A stretch of 64,000 bases of DNA, from positions 356,501 through 420,500 of the forward strand of contig MCFH01000037.1 in NCBI GenBank assembly GCA_002104945.1, in the 5' to 3' direction. The notes beneath the pieces were generated by a model. The model had not been told where the DNA came from, did not search any database, and saw only the letters and a program-made list of their open reading frames with translations. Position 1 is the stretch's first letter; each line of letters starts with the position of its first letter. Source of the stretch: Piromyces finnis. Lineage: Eukaryota > Neocallimastigomycota > Neocallimastigomycetes > Neocallimastigales > Neocallimastigaceae. This document shows positions 23,901-34,680 of the stretch, piece by piece. The position numbers and the translations under genes are program-made.

Positions 23901-25969
23901 TAAAAATTATAATATTAATAACAACAAATCAATAAAGCAATAATAAGCAAAAACAACTTATAATAATAATAATAATAACTATAATATATAAAAAAATAAA
24001 AAAAAAAAAAAAAAATATTTTTAAAAATAATAGCATATAATATCTAATAATAATAATAATAAAATTAAAAAAAAAAAAAAAAAAAGAAAAAAGAAAAAAA
24101 AAGAAAAGAAAAGAATATATATATATATATATTTTTTTTTTTTACAATTTACTTTTTTTTTTTTTTTTTCATTTTTATGTAAACAAGCAAACTGAAATAA
24201 ATCACTTTTATTTAATAATAATAAAAATAGTAGTAGGGTTTATAAAAGAAATTTTATTTAAAAAATAAAAGAAAAAAACTATTTATAATTTTTTTATTTA
24301 TCAAAATATTAAGAAGTTATATTATTATAATATAGATTATATGACAGATATAATATATAATATAATTGTAAGTGAAATAATCATTAGAGAAATATATCAA
24401 TTTTAGACTGGGTATTTCATATTTAAAAAAAAATATTGTAATTGTAATGTCACTACTATTTTTATAAATTGATTTTTTATTATTAATTTAATTAAAGCAT
24501 TTATTATTTAATTATTTAATTATATACAATATATCAATTTATGATTTATTATATATTATTTATCTTTTATAAATAAAACTATTATGTATTTAATGACATT
24601 TTTATTTTAAAAATAAGAATTAAATGTTCATTATAAAAAGGTTAAAAAAGTCAAAAAATAATAATAATAGTAATAGTAATAGTAATAGTAATAGTAATAG
24701 TAATAGTAATAATAACAATAACAAAAATAGAATAAGTTATTTAGTTTTAAATCTTTGTAGATTATAATAGGATAAATATTGTAATCATATTAATAATTTT
24801 AAAAATGGTAATTCATAATGATTAATAAATCATAAAAAGGCAACACTTGAATTATAATATTAAATTTATTTATTTTTCTTTTAATGAATGATATTAGTTG
24901 CACACACAAATAGACTTGATATATAACACATGATATATATATAATAATAAATAATTTATATTTTTCTTTTAGTAACTATTAGTAATAATAAATTACTTTG
25001 GAAAAGTCAAATAAAATTTCTGTAAATAATCATTTGGAAAACTAAAGATAAAAAATATTCTAGAATGAAAAAATAAGAAGTTATATATCGTATTTTTATT
25101 TATTTTACTAACAACTTAAAATTAATTGAAATAATATTTTGATAATTTAACTCTTAATATTTGATATTAAAACTATTTTAAAATAATTATTTAAATAATT
25201 ACTAGTGTTTTCTTTAAAAAAAAAACTATTCGGAAATAACCTGATATAAGATAGAGATATACCAGATTAATATCTTTATAATTTTAAATTTATAAATTTA
25301 GAGGCATATATCTTATATTTTTGTTTATCCTTCTAAAAAATGATTGACTAGATTATTTTTTTATTTAAAAAAAGAAGTTTTATTTTATCTTTTATTCTAG
25401 GTATTATTATTAAATTGTTAAATACTACAATTACCAACTATCATTATTTTTTGTTGTTTCAATTAAGCAATTATTTTAAAATTATAAATCATGACATGTT
25501 TAATATTATTATTATATTAGGACGCTTATATTTAAACAAAACAATTATAATAAAATTATCTAAGTGGATAATGATTCAAACAAAATAAAAATATACTTAA
25601 TTCAAAAAATTTTAAGCTATATTTATAATTTATCAAGAATTAAGCTCATAAATAGATTAAATCATGGAATAATAATTAGAATTTTTTTTATAGATACTCG
25701 AGAATATTTCTAACATTAGGAATTTCGAGAATTCGATAAATATTTTATTACAATAATAATGATAATTAATATATTTAGTCTTCATAACAATTTTAGGACA
25801 TGAATATATTTGATTTAGCAAAAAAAAAAAAAAAAAAAAAAAAACTTAATAAAATATTTCATGGGTTTATCTATATAAATAGATAAAGTATAGAGTAATA
25901 TGCATTATAGTAGAAAAAATTTATTTTTATATTTTGTTTTTGAGATAATAGGATTTCATAGGAAATTTT
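23586..25969. other. AT-rich region rich in homopolymers, no gene seen
   Basis: Downstream of SEC31 there are long T and A runs (about 23776-23800 and 23814-23844), purine-only stretches (23715-23752, 24070-24115), several short (AAT)n arrays and a hexanucleotide array. The opening part is the SEC31 3' untranslated region. No RNA gene or protein is recognisable. Confidence 0.6.
24657..24711. repeat. (AATAGT)n hexanucleotide array
   Basis: About eight copies of AATAGT, fading into AATAAC. The unit resembles the Asn/Ser-coding simple repeat inside the LINE ORF. I see no flanking LINE sequence, so this is probably coincidence. Confidence 0.85.
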
Positions 25970-26725
25970 TCATTTAATTTTTGAAGTAAGTGTGTGAGCT
26001 TTATAACAGTTGTTATTGCTATTATAGTTATTATTATTATGCCTTTGAAAGTTATTGTTACTATTAATGTATGATTTATGGTTGTTGAAATGAGAATGTC
26101 TCCTCTTGTTAGATTTAAAACACTGATTAATCTTATCCATGGTAGAGAAATAATTTTCAATCAAAATACATTTAGTGACAATAGATTCCATGGTAGTAGG
26201 AAATTCATCCATCTTCTCAATTTCTTTTTTATATTTGGGATGTAACCCTTTATAAAAAAATAGAGCTAAAAATTCTTCATCAAATTTAAATTGTTGGGAA
26301 AGAGAGTAGAATTCTTTAATATATTCATTTAATCTACCATATTGTTGCTTCAAGTGTATCATTTTAATTTTAGCTATCTTTTGATTAAAATTAGTAAAAT
26401 GGGCTTTCATAATACTATCATGATCTAGATCTAGCTTAATTGAAGTAGATTTGTTACCTTCAAATGCTATGGATTTATGAGTAGCAATTCTATCGTAATC
26501 GGTTTTCGGAAATGGTTGTTTGCCTTCATTCCGGATATTGTGATTATTATTCAAGTTTGTTAAAATACCTATAATTTTAGTCAAACGGTTATTAACATCA
26601 TTCGAGAAGTTTTGAAAATCGTCACGGAAAACCAAATTTTCATCAATGCTTTCAATAATATTTCTAACATTCTGAGTTACATTTTCTTTAACTTCATCCG
26701 GATAATTAGGAACTTGGGCAAACAT
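25970..26725 (-). CDS. Lone gag-like ORF (retrotransposon remnant or domesticated gag)
   Basis: An open frame of 251 codons from the ATG at 26725. The middle section (LKQQYGRLNEYIKEFYSLSQ, then FDEEFLALFFYKGLHPKYK) looks like the Retrotrans_gag capsid family of Ty3/gypsy elements: a Leu/Tyr-rich helix followed by the 'FxxGL-P-x-I' type turn. The N-terminus is predicted helical, and the C-terminus is Asn/His-rich without an intact CCHC zinc knuckle. No protease, reverse transcriptase, LTR or primer-binding site could be found beside it, and its sequence is unlike the gag genes of elements A and B. The frame continues upstream without ATG to 26794. It is either a decayed copy with a lucky open frame or a retained gag. 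Function not known. Confidence 0.6.
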   Translation of the reverse strand: MFAQVPNYPDEVKENVTQNVRNIIESIDENLVFRDDFQNFSNDVNNRLTKIIGILTNLNNNHNIRNEGKQPFPKTDYDRIATHKSIAFEGNKSTSIKLDLDHDSIMKAHFTNFNQKIAKIKMIHLKQQYGRLNEYIKEFYSLSQQFKFDEEFLALFFYKGLHPKYKKEIEKMDEFPTTMESIVTKCILIENYFSTMDKINQCFKSNKRRHSHFNNHKSYINSNNNFQRHNNNNYNSNNNCYKAHTLTSKIK

Positions 26726-27363
26726 TCTAAAATAGCTACTAAACAGTAGGTAAAGATTATTGTTAAATTTTATAGTAAAAGAATTTTTTTTCAATAAATA
26801 ATATTTAATTAAAGAATAATACTTGTTTTATAAAATAATATAAAATTTTGAATAAGTATAATCTTTACAAAGAATTAAAATAATATTAAAATTTGTTCTC
26901 TTTTATATCTTTTGTAAATTTAGAAAATAAAAATAAATTAGTATTATTAATACATGGGGTGAAAATTAATAAATTTTAGAGTCATGATTTGAATAAAGCA
27001 TAATCATAAAAACTATTATTATTAGCTAACATAATTAATTAAACTGTAATTTATTAAAAATGATTTTAAAAATAATGTTAACATATTATATTAATAAAAA
27101 TTGTTAATTAAAGAATGATAATAGTTACACATAAATACATGCCATTAACCTAATTTATAATAATTAAAATTATTTCATTTATGCATGAATACAGTTACAC
27201 CTAAATGGTTTAGTTCTATTTTTAGTAACAGTCATTTTTATTAATTAATTTAATATAACTAGAATTCTTATTGATATATTTTTAATTTTTATAAAGTCAT
27301 AAGAAAATGACTTTATGATCTATATCTTATATCATGCTGGTTTTAATTTACCTATTAAAATTT

Positions 27364-27516
27364 TTAAATAATCATATCTTCCTTAAATGACCACTTAGAA
27401 GGACCGCAATTATACCAAAATACAACTTTTCTCCTAAGCTTTCCAATAAATTTGGTTTCATAACCGTCGCGCTCATTTTTTGGCGAATTACACCATGCTT
27501 TGTGTTTATTTTTCAT
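27364..27516 (-). other. Small unidentified open frame (50 codons)
   Basis: ATG at 27516 to TAA at 27364. The predicted peptide is basic and contains W, C and aromatic residues (KAWCNSP..., VVFWYNCGPSKWSF), unlike the F/I/K/N-only frames usual in this AT-rich DNA. Local G+C is also higher. It may be a fragment of a larger coding sequence such as a transposon or zinc-binding protein. I do not recognise it. Confidence 0.3.
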
Positions 27517-28630
27517 TAAGGATTATAGTATATTGATATTAAATTTTTGAAAGCATAACCTTTCAATGAATCAATTATTAAAAGGTGACTTTTAAGGGTG
27601 TTTTAAAATAATTATTGAAATTATTTAATTATAATTTTTATGTTTAGTTGATATAGATATTATTTGAATTTATTTTAAATCCGGTTAATATCTTCACAAG
27701 TTATTTATATTATTTATTTGTATTATATTTTTATATGGGCAATATACCATTAATGATGCGTTGACCGATATATTTGTGAATAATATAATGTTTTTAATAA
27801 ATAATAAATTCTATATTATAATGATGAAACAATAAATTTAAAATAAAATAAAATATGTTTTATAATTAACAAATAAATCACTCAAAACTCGAAAATAAAC
27901 TCTTATTATGTTTTAAATTAAATCTTTATTATATTTTATAATTTATTTATTATCTGTTTATGGTCTTTTTATTCTCTATTTATTGTCCGCCTTTATAAAG
28001 AAGAATTTTATCTTCCTTTTATACATTTTCATTTATTACATGTATTATTATTTTTAACTATTAAATGTTATTATTACTATTGTTATTATTTATTAAAATT
28101 AAAAGAATAAATTAAAATTATGTCTTAGTATTATAAAATATTATAGAATATTACTTATTTGATTTTCTTATTACTTCAAAATGTTTAAATTTAGAAAAAT
28201 TATTATAAATTATCATTGACTATCATTAAATGTATAATACCTTGAATAAAATAATTAAAATTTAAAATTAAAATAATGTTAAAATAAAATTAAAATAAAA
28301 TTAAAATAAAAATTTAACAAAATTAAAATATTAAAAGTATCAATTATTATAAACACTCATTTTATACAGAAACATAAAAGAGTTCTGTATTTTATCTTTG
28401 GAATTGTTATTATTGTTCTATTTCCAGGTTTTAAGTTTATCATTTTAGTAATAATTACTCAATTAGTTATTTTTTTAATTTATAAGTTTAAGAGTATTTC
28501 TAAAGAACATTTGGATAAACACTAGAATTAATAATTTGATGTATATCATTTTATTTTTAGTTTATTTATTCATTTTTATTTATTTATTATTATTTTATTA
28601 TTTTAGTACATTATTGGATTAAGTCGTTTT

Positions 28631-28690
28631 ATTTTATTTAATAATTTATTTTATTTAATAATTTATTTTATTTAATAATTTATTTTATTA
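28631..28690. repeat. 17-bp tandem repeat
   Basis: About 3.5 copies of a unit reading aataatttattttattt. Simple slippage repeat with no function seen. Confidence 0.8.
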
Positions 28691-29096
28691 TTATCACTAT
28701 TAGGTCGTTTTTACTCAGAATTTATTATATAATAAAGATAATATTATTTATTTAAAGAAAGGGTTATATTTTCATAAAATTATTATTCATTCATCTTTAA
28801 GGGTTATTATTGTTTATTTTTATTATAAGTTACTATGGGTTAAGTCGTGTGTAAAAGTTTTACTAAACTTATAATTTAATATTAAAATATCAAATTAAAT
28901 AAAAGGTTAAAAGATAACTAGGTTAGAAAAAAAAAAAATGTTTTATTAAAATAATCTTAATTGATTTATAAATGAATAATTAAATTATATATTATGGTTA
29001 AAATAATTTCTTTTATTTTATTTAATAATATATTGCTAAAATATAATAATAAGATTATTTAGTAGTAATACTCATTAAGTATTAATTATTATTAAT

Positions 29097-29290
29097 AGTT
29101 AATAATTTCTAGTTAATAATCTATAGTTAATAATTTATAGTTAATAATTCATAGTTAATAATTTATAGTTAATAATTTATAGTTAATAATTCATAGTTAA
29201 TAATTTATAGTTAATAATTTCTAGTTAATAATTCATAGTTAATAATTTATAGTTAATAATTTATAGTTAATAATTTATAGTTAATAATCT
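29097..29290. repeat. 14-bp minisatellite (AGTTAATAATTTAT), about 14 copies
   Basis: A regular array with unit AGTTAATAATTTAT and minor variants (TTTCT, TCTAT, TTCAT endings). The variants recur in an ordered way, so blocks of units were probably duplicated together. Confidence 0.93.
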
Positions 29291-30137
29291 TTACAAAGAT
29301 TTTAATTTCATAACTATTCTAAACTATTTATACTATTTGTAATTTTACATTTAATAATAAAATAACTTTTCAATACATGATTATATTCATAATATATTTT
29401 ATAATACTTAAACTAAACTTAAGACTTATTCCTAATTATTAAAAAATAACTATTGTTTATAATATTCATAATATTAATTATTTCTTAATTATAATATAAT
29501 TCATTGAATATAATATTAATAATTATAATCCTCTAGTTCAAAGATTATAAATTATGTTATTGAAATAATTATTATAAAATAAAGTTAATTAGTTCCGGAA
29601 AATAATTTTAATTTAATTAAACAATAATTTTTATACTTTGAGTGAATGATTTATGTTTGATATATCAGGGGTGATCATTCTCTGAATAAACAATTAATCA
29701 TTGCTAACAAAATATCTTTAAATTGGAATATCTCTGAACCAGCAGAGATATTGACCTGATTTTAAGATATGTTGTTTGTCTCGAGCGTGGCTTTCTAACG
29801 AACGTAATTATAACCAAAATATTTTTATTCAAAAATCGTCATTCGTTGAGGAGATACGCGTGTTTTTTCTTATTCCATTTTAACGATAAGGGTTAAAGTT
29901 ATTTATTATAAAAATTATTAAAGGTTAAGGTCATATTTTAACCTTTCCTAAATTTTTAAATATTTCTTAATAAAATTTTATAATTTATTTGAAAATAAAC
30001 TATTTGTTGATTTTGAATTTTCATAAGTGATTTCACAATTCCAAGTGATCTTGAAATTGTAATTTCACTAGTATTCGTGACATCGTGTTTATTCAGCTAG
30101 TTTTTATCATGTTTTTATGTGAGTAGCGTATCAAAAA

Positions 30138-30759
30138 TGATAACGGATTGGTAGTTATATTACAACTTTTTAACTACTTCTTCTGTTATCTTATATTGTT
30201 TTATCTCGACAGCTATTGTACGAGCTTTAACAATATCTACTAGTTTTATTAATTTATTTTAAGTTATTTTATAATTTTAATAGTTTTATTATTTTAATAA
30301 TATTTATATAGAATAATAACACCAGATTTATTCTATAAAATATTATTTATTATTAACACAATAATTACAAATTAGACAAGTTTAATTTCGTTTTTATATT
30401 TTCTTTTATTTATTGTTCTTACGCTCTTTTTAACAATAATTTTTATTATATAAAAACTTATTTTTTGTCTTTTAAATATTATTATGTATTCACTAATTAA
30501 TTATATTAACTATTATTAAAATTTAACTTATTATTAGTAATCTAAGTCTTCTTATTTTCTACTAAAAAATATTATTATTCTTTATATTAAAAATTATTTT
30601 TATAATTTAACCCAATCAAATATATAAATTTATAAAATATTTGATTTTATGTAAATTATATTTTTATAATAAACTATATAAAATTATTTAATAATTATTT
30701 TATAATAAAATTTTCTACTAATATCAAATTTATAATATATTTATAATTATTATTTATCA
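30138..30759 (-). repeat. 3' LTR of element A
   Basis: 622 bp, TGATAA...TTATCA. It differs from the other LTR by a few substitutions and small indels, concentrated near 30235-30300. This implies the element has been in place long enough to accumulate changes. Confidence 0.93.
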
Positions 30760-30773
30760 AGATTTCCTCCCCT
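30760..30773 (-). promoter_or_regulatory. Polypurine tract of element A
   Basis: On the minus strand, AGGGGAGGAAATCT lies directly before the 3' LTR, the expected position and composition for the plus-strand DNA primer. Confidence 0.85.
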
Positions 30774-31113
30774 AAGATACGACTTAGTGGTAGCTGATAA
30801 AAATATTCATAAATAATAATAAATATATAAGTTTTTGATATTTTTATACTAAATATTTAAAAATTTAAATTTTTTTTTTTTTCTATATATATATATATAT
30901 ATATATATGATAAAAATAATATAAAATAAGGTTTATAAAAAAATGATGAAAAATTTGAAAATTTTTATTAATAAAATTTTTTTTTTTTTCAAAGAGAAAT
31001 AAAAAAAATGAAGTGAAATTTTGTTAAATGTCGTAGTGTAAATATTTTTGTGTTTTTATATATTTTTGTAATGTAATTGTCGTATTATTTGTATATAAAT
31101 GTTTAATGTGGTT

Positions 31114-33111
31114 TTATCTTTCTTTAAACTTTGAAAATAGATGAAATTTTGATTTTAATATGTCGAAATAATGTCGTTTTAAAATTGAAGTTACTGATTT
31201 GATATAATCTTTTAGATTGAAAATAATTGAATTTGAAATACTTTCTTTTACACTTTTTATTATACTGAAATATATATTCTTAAACGAATTATTTGATGAA
31301 TTTTTGATTATATCATTTTGTTTATTTCGCTTTTTTCTTGATTTTAATTTCCTGTTAATATTAATATTCAAATGATTATATTTTAGAATTTTACTTTTAT
31401 TTTTATATATCTTGATTTTGTGGCATTTTTCGTGAATAATTGGCGTTTTTTCTGCTTCATCACGGCCGACAAGATTTGACTTATTAATTGAAAATTTAAT
31501 AAGTGAATCGTTTTTAATTCTTTTTGGAAATTTGCTGAAATTTGAATGAAAAATGTGATATTTTGGATAAAAATATTTATTTTTAAATTTGAATAAATGT
31601 CGAAATTTAATTGAATAAAAAAGTTTGTTTTTATTGTTAAAAGTCGAATTAAAATTTTGAATTTTGATATTATTATTAAATGAATTAAATTGAGATTCAT
31701 TAATATTTGATGGATTGAAACAATGAATCATTGAAATATTTGAAAGATTATTTTTATTTTGTTTAAAATTTGAGGGACGAGCAACCATAATAGGAGATGA
31801 ATTAGTTTTCATGTAGAGAGAGTCATCATCAGGATCAATGTATAATCGGTGATTCTTTTGAGATTGACGACCTAATATAATATCATAACATGAATCTTCA
31901 TCTTCTAGAATCCAGAATAATGCATAGATTTTTAAATCACCAAATTTAAGAGTTAAATTAACAGCTTGATTTGTTGAAATAACTTGTTTGCTAGCTAATT
32001 TAAAGAAAGTTCTCTTAAAATGTGTAATATTATGATTTGCTGATATTAAATTAAAGAAGGATTTAGTAATAACATTAACATCAGAACCAGTATCTACTAA
32101 AACTCGGACAATGTTATTATCAATTGAGCCAATGACAGAAGCAATGTTGATTTTATTAATGACATTAATTTCGTTATCTGCTATATTGATAATATCATCA
32201 TCATTGTCATTATCAGCATCATCATTGTTTTCATTATTTTTATTATTATAATTTTCATTAATGATATTAATAAATGAATTAATATCATCATCATTAAGAT
32301 CCATATTTTGAATGGCGTTTATTTTCCGAACATCATTTGGATCAAGCTTTAAACCTTTGGCACAAAGTCTTCTGATGATAGGACTGACTGCAAGCAATTG
32401 TGCAAAAGAGATACCAGCATTTGTATTATTAAGGGCATCAAAAATATTATATTCTTTATTTTTGCCCAACATGACAATAGAACGTAGGAAGTCATAATAG
32501 TTGCTTTTGGGAGACTTTTTGCTATCTATAACTTCTTCTAATTCGTCCTGTTTACTTGGTATATCTGGACCAATTCTTCTTTTATTTCTGGTTTCTTTAT
32601 TTTTCATCTTAGCAGAGGAAATATTCTTGCCTGCAATTACCGAGGGGTCTAAGATGTCTAGGCGGGAAGTAGTGGTATGAAAATTTGAATTTTTCTCATT
32701 ACGAATTTCTTGCTGTTCTTTCATCTGAGTGGCCTTTGTATGTATTGGTAATGGATTTTCTCGAAGTTTCTTTTTCTTCGACTGAGTCACGTGATCCTCA
32801 TCATCACTTTCATCACTTTCTTCAGAACTTTTTCTCTTGAATGCATAAATAAGGTTTTCGATGTCCTTATCATCGACTGTATTTGTCACGTGATCACGTG
32901 TAACGTAATCCTTATCATCTTCATTGATTGGATCATCCACCAAAGGGTTAGAGAATTTTTCTTTAGAATTTGGAAATTTTTTTGTTTTATGGAAATCACG
33001 TGTATCATCAACATAGATTTGCTCATTAATGTTGTTGATGTTGTGGGTTTGGTTATTATCAATTTTGGAGTTAGAAGGGGAAGATTGAGAACTTCCCCCA
33101 TTTAATTTAAA
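31114..33111 (-). CDS. Element A second ORF: protease plus low-complexity tail, read by -1 frameshift
   Basis: This frame is entered from gag by -1 slippage at 33105-33111 and has no ATG near its opening; it stays open to the stop at 31114, about 665 codons. An acidic/basic N-terminal part is followed by a motif shared with element B (ISFAQLLAVSPIIRRL..KGLKLD, compare ITFGQLL...GLKLE). Next comes a retroviral-type aspartic protease with the canonical active site LVDTGSD (near 32090) and the ILGRQ flap-end motif. The last 200 or so residues are Asn/Lys/Phe/Ser-rich with no recognisable domain. There is no reverse transcriptase, RNase H or integrase. Whether the tail is decayed pol sequence or new coding sequence cannot be told. 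Confidence 0.8.
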   Translation of the reverse strand, partial: FKLNGGSSQSSPSNSKIDNNQTHNINNINEQIYVDDTRDFHKTKKFPNSKEKFSNPLVDDPINEDDKDYVTRDHVTNTVDDKDIENLIYAFKRKSSEESDESDDEDHVTQSKKKKLRENPLPIHTKATQMKEQQEIRNEKNSNFHTTTSRLDILDPSVIAGKNISSAKMKNKETRNKRRIGPDIPSKQDELEEVIDSKKSPKSNYYDFLRSIVMLGKNKEYNIFDALNNTNAGISFAQLLAVSPIIRRLCAKGLKLDPNDVRKINAIQNMDLNDDDINSFINIINENYNNKNNENNDDADNDNDDDIINIADNEINVINKINIASVIGSIDNNIVRVLVDTGSDVNVITKSFFNLISANHNITHFKRTFFKLASKQVISTNQAVNLTLKFGDLKIYALFWILEDEDSCYDIILGRQSQKNHRLYIDPDDDSLYMKTNSSPIMVARPSNFKQNKNNLSNISMIHCFNPSNINESQFNSFNNNIKIQNFNSTFNNKNKLFYSIKFRHLFKFKNKYFYPKYHIFHSNFSKFPKRIKNDSLIKFSINKSNLVGRDEAEKTPIIHEKCHKIKIYKNKSKILKYNHLNININRKLKSRKKRNKQNDIIKNSSNNSFKNIYFSIIKSVKESISNSIIFNLKDYIKSVTSILKRHYFDILKSKFHLFSKFKER
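33077..33111 (-). promoter_or_regulatory. -1 programmed frameshift signal, gag/pol of element A
   Basis: The gag frame reads CAT TTA AAT TAA, giving the canonical heptamer T TTA AAT (33105-33111) followed at once by the gag stop. After a 6-nt spacer (TAAATG), a perfect 7-bp stem forms: GGGGAAG (33098-33092) with CTTCCCC (33083-33077), around an 8-nt loop. The -1 frame is open through the signal into the protease ORF. Confidence 0.85.
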
Positions 33112-33956
33112 TGGTTTTGGGTTTTGAGGAGGGTAGCTATGATTTTGTTCACATCGGTCATTTCGTTTGGGCAGAAGCGGGCATCATGTCCTTTCTGGTT
33201 ACAACGGTGGCAGATATGAATTTTCATCTGGGCAAAGCTTTTGGTCAAAGCATCCAGATCTGATTCTTTAGCTTCTTCTTTAGTAGTCTTTTCATTATCA
33301 GTACTACTATTATTTTCGTTATTATTATAAGAGGTTTTATCTTCAACTTCTATTTTTCTCTTATAATAATTATTTTTGTTTTGAGTTCTTTTATTGGGTA
33401 CATATTCATCATCACTTTCATAAGCAGATAGAAGCTCATCTGCTTTAATAGCAATGACCATAGCATCCTTTAAAGTTTTTGGTTGTTTGTTAATAAGAGA
33501 ATTTAATATAGAAGTTCTCCTATTAAAAGCTTTTGTATAAAGAAAAACAAGTCTTTCTTCAGAAGGCTTGTCCCTTTCTTTAATTTCTTTCAAAAGGTCG
33601 TTAAAAGAACGGTTAAATTCTCTAACAGAGCTTTTGTTTACTTTTATTTTTTCTAACTTATTTAGGTTTCTATTAGAGGTTTTATCATCCTCAAATAAGT
33701 TAGATATTTTATTGATAAATTCATTATAAGATAGGGATCTATCTTCATAATAAATATCACTACAAAGATCCTTTGAGTTACCGGTAGTAGCAAGCAAAGC
33801 AATTCTCTTCTTTTCTTTTTCAGAAAGAGCTAAGTCTTCTAAGATATCTTCAAGTTCCATTTTCCATCTGAAGAACTTAGTATTTTTCTTGCCAAGAGGG
33901 CTTATTTCTTTAGCCATACTAGCGGCTCTTTCAAAATTGTTTTTATTTTCAGTCAT
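33102..33956 (-). CDS. Element A Gag with CCHC zinc knuckle
   Basis: 284 residues from the ATG at 33956. It should form the capsid-like particle and bind the element's RNA. A helical capsid-like region (about 30-175, with VREFNRSFNDLLKEI and the YTKAFNRR turn typical of Retrotrans_gag) precedes a Lys/Glu/Asn-rich linker. One CCHC knuckle follows near the C-terminus (CHRCNQKGHDARFC). The stop overlaps the frameshift signal through which the protease frame is reached. Confidence 0.88.
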   Translation of the reverse strand: MTENKNNFERAASMAKEISPLGKKNTKFFRWKMELEDILEDLALSEKEKKRIALLATTGNSKDLCSDIYYEDRSLSYNEFINKISNLFEDDKTSNRNLNKLEKIKVNKSSVREFNRSFNDLLKEIKERDKPSEERLVFLYTKAFNRRTSILNSLINKQPKTLKDAMVIAIKADELLSAYESDDEYVPNKRTQNKNNYYKRKIEVEDKTSYNNNENNSSTDNEKTTKEEAKESDLDALTKSFAQMKIHICHRCNQKGHDARFCPNEMTDVNKIIATLLKTQNHLN

Positions 33957-34040
33957 ATTTAGTAAATAAATAAGATAATTATACTAAATATACTAATTAA
34001 TAGGAATTATTTAAATTTTCGGCTTTCCCACGGGACGACT

Positions 34041-34054
34041 GAGGTTCTCCACCA
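34041..34054 (-). promoter_or_regulatory. Primer-binding site of element A
   Basis: On the minus strand, TGGTGGAGAACCTC starts 2 nt inside the 5' LTR. TGG is complementary to the CCA end of a tRNA. The implied tRNA 3' end is ...GTTCTCCACCA, which differs from the tRNA-Ala(UGC) beside element B after the first nine bases. It would fit another tRNA with U at position 70, perhaps another alanine isoacceptor, but that is a guess. Confidence 0.6.
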
Positions 34055-34056
34055 CT

Positions 34057-34676
34057 TGATAACGGATTGGTAGTTATATTACAACTTTTTAACTACTTCT
34101 TCTGTTATCTTATATTGTTTTATCTCGACAGCTATTGTACGAGCTTTAACAATATCTACTTGTTTTATTATTTATTTTAATTTATTTTATAATATTTATA
34201 GTTTTATTATTTAATAATATTTATATAGAATAATAACACCAGATTTATTCTATAAAATATTATTTATTATTAACACAATAATTACAAATTAGACAAGTTT
34301 AATTTCGTTTTTATATTTTCTTTTATTTATTGTTCTTACGCTCTTTTTAACAATAATTTTTATTATATAAAAACTTATTTTTTGTCTTTTAAATATTATT
34401 ATGTATTCACTAATTAATTATATTAACTATTATTAAAATTTAACTTATTATTAGTAATCTAAGTCTTCTTATTTTCTACTAAAAATTATTATTATTCTTT
34501 ATATTAAAAATTATTTTTATAATTTAACCCAATCAAATATATAAATTTATAAAATATTTGATTTTATGTAAATTATATTTTTATAATAAACTATATAAAA
34601 TTATTTAATAATTATTTTATAATAAAATTTTCTACTAATATCAAATTTATAATATATTTATAATTATTATTTATCA
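34057..34676 (-). repeat. 5' LTR of element A
   Basis: 620 bp, TGATAA...TTATCA, the partner of 30138-30759. It should contain the element's promoter; no TATA box can be singled out in this composition. It is followed by AAAA and then the first base of element B. Confidence 0.93.
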
Positions 34677-34680
34677 AAAA

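Larger units (their letters stand above)
26726..30137. other. AT-rich intergenic region left of the LTR elements
   Basis: No convincing gene. It contains a 50-codon open frame at 27364-27516 in an island of more mixed base composition, a 17-bp repeat at 28631-28690, a 14-bp minisatellite at 29097-29290, and a less AT-rich stretch at 29640-30137 just left of element A. That stretch may be older transposon debris or the original upstream flank of the tRNA gene. Confidence 0.5.
30138..34676 (-). mobile_element. LTR retrotransposon A (Ty3/gypsy type), non-autonomous
   Basis: A 4,539-bp element on the minus strand bounded by LTRs at 30138-30759 and 34057-34676, each starting TGATAA and ending TTATCA. 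Flanks are A-runs: five A on the left, four A on the right shared with element B. These are compatible with a 4-5-bp target duplication. Inside lie a primer-binding site, gag, a -1 frameshift signal, a protease-containing second ORF and a polypurine tract. Reverse transcriptase, RNase H and integrase are missing, although both ORFs are open. It must therefore rely on another element to move. Confidence 0.92.

Noticed and set aside
29097-29290. CRISPR-like regular repeat
   Set aside because: Units are contiguous 14-mers with no spacers, in a eukaryotic context: a minisatellite, not CRISPR.
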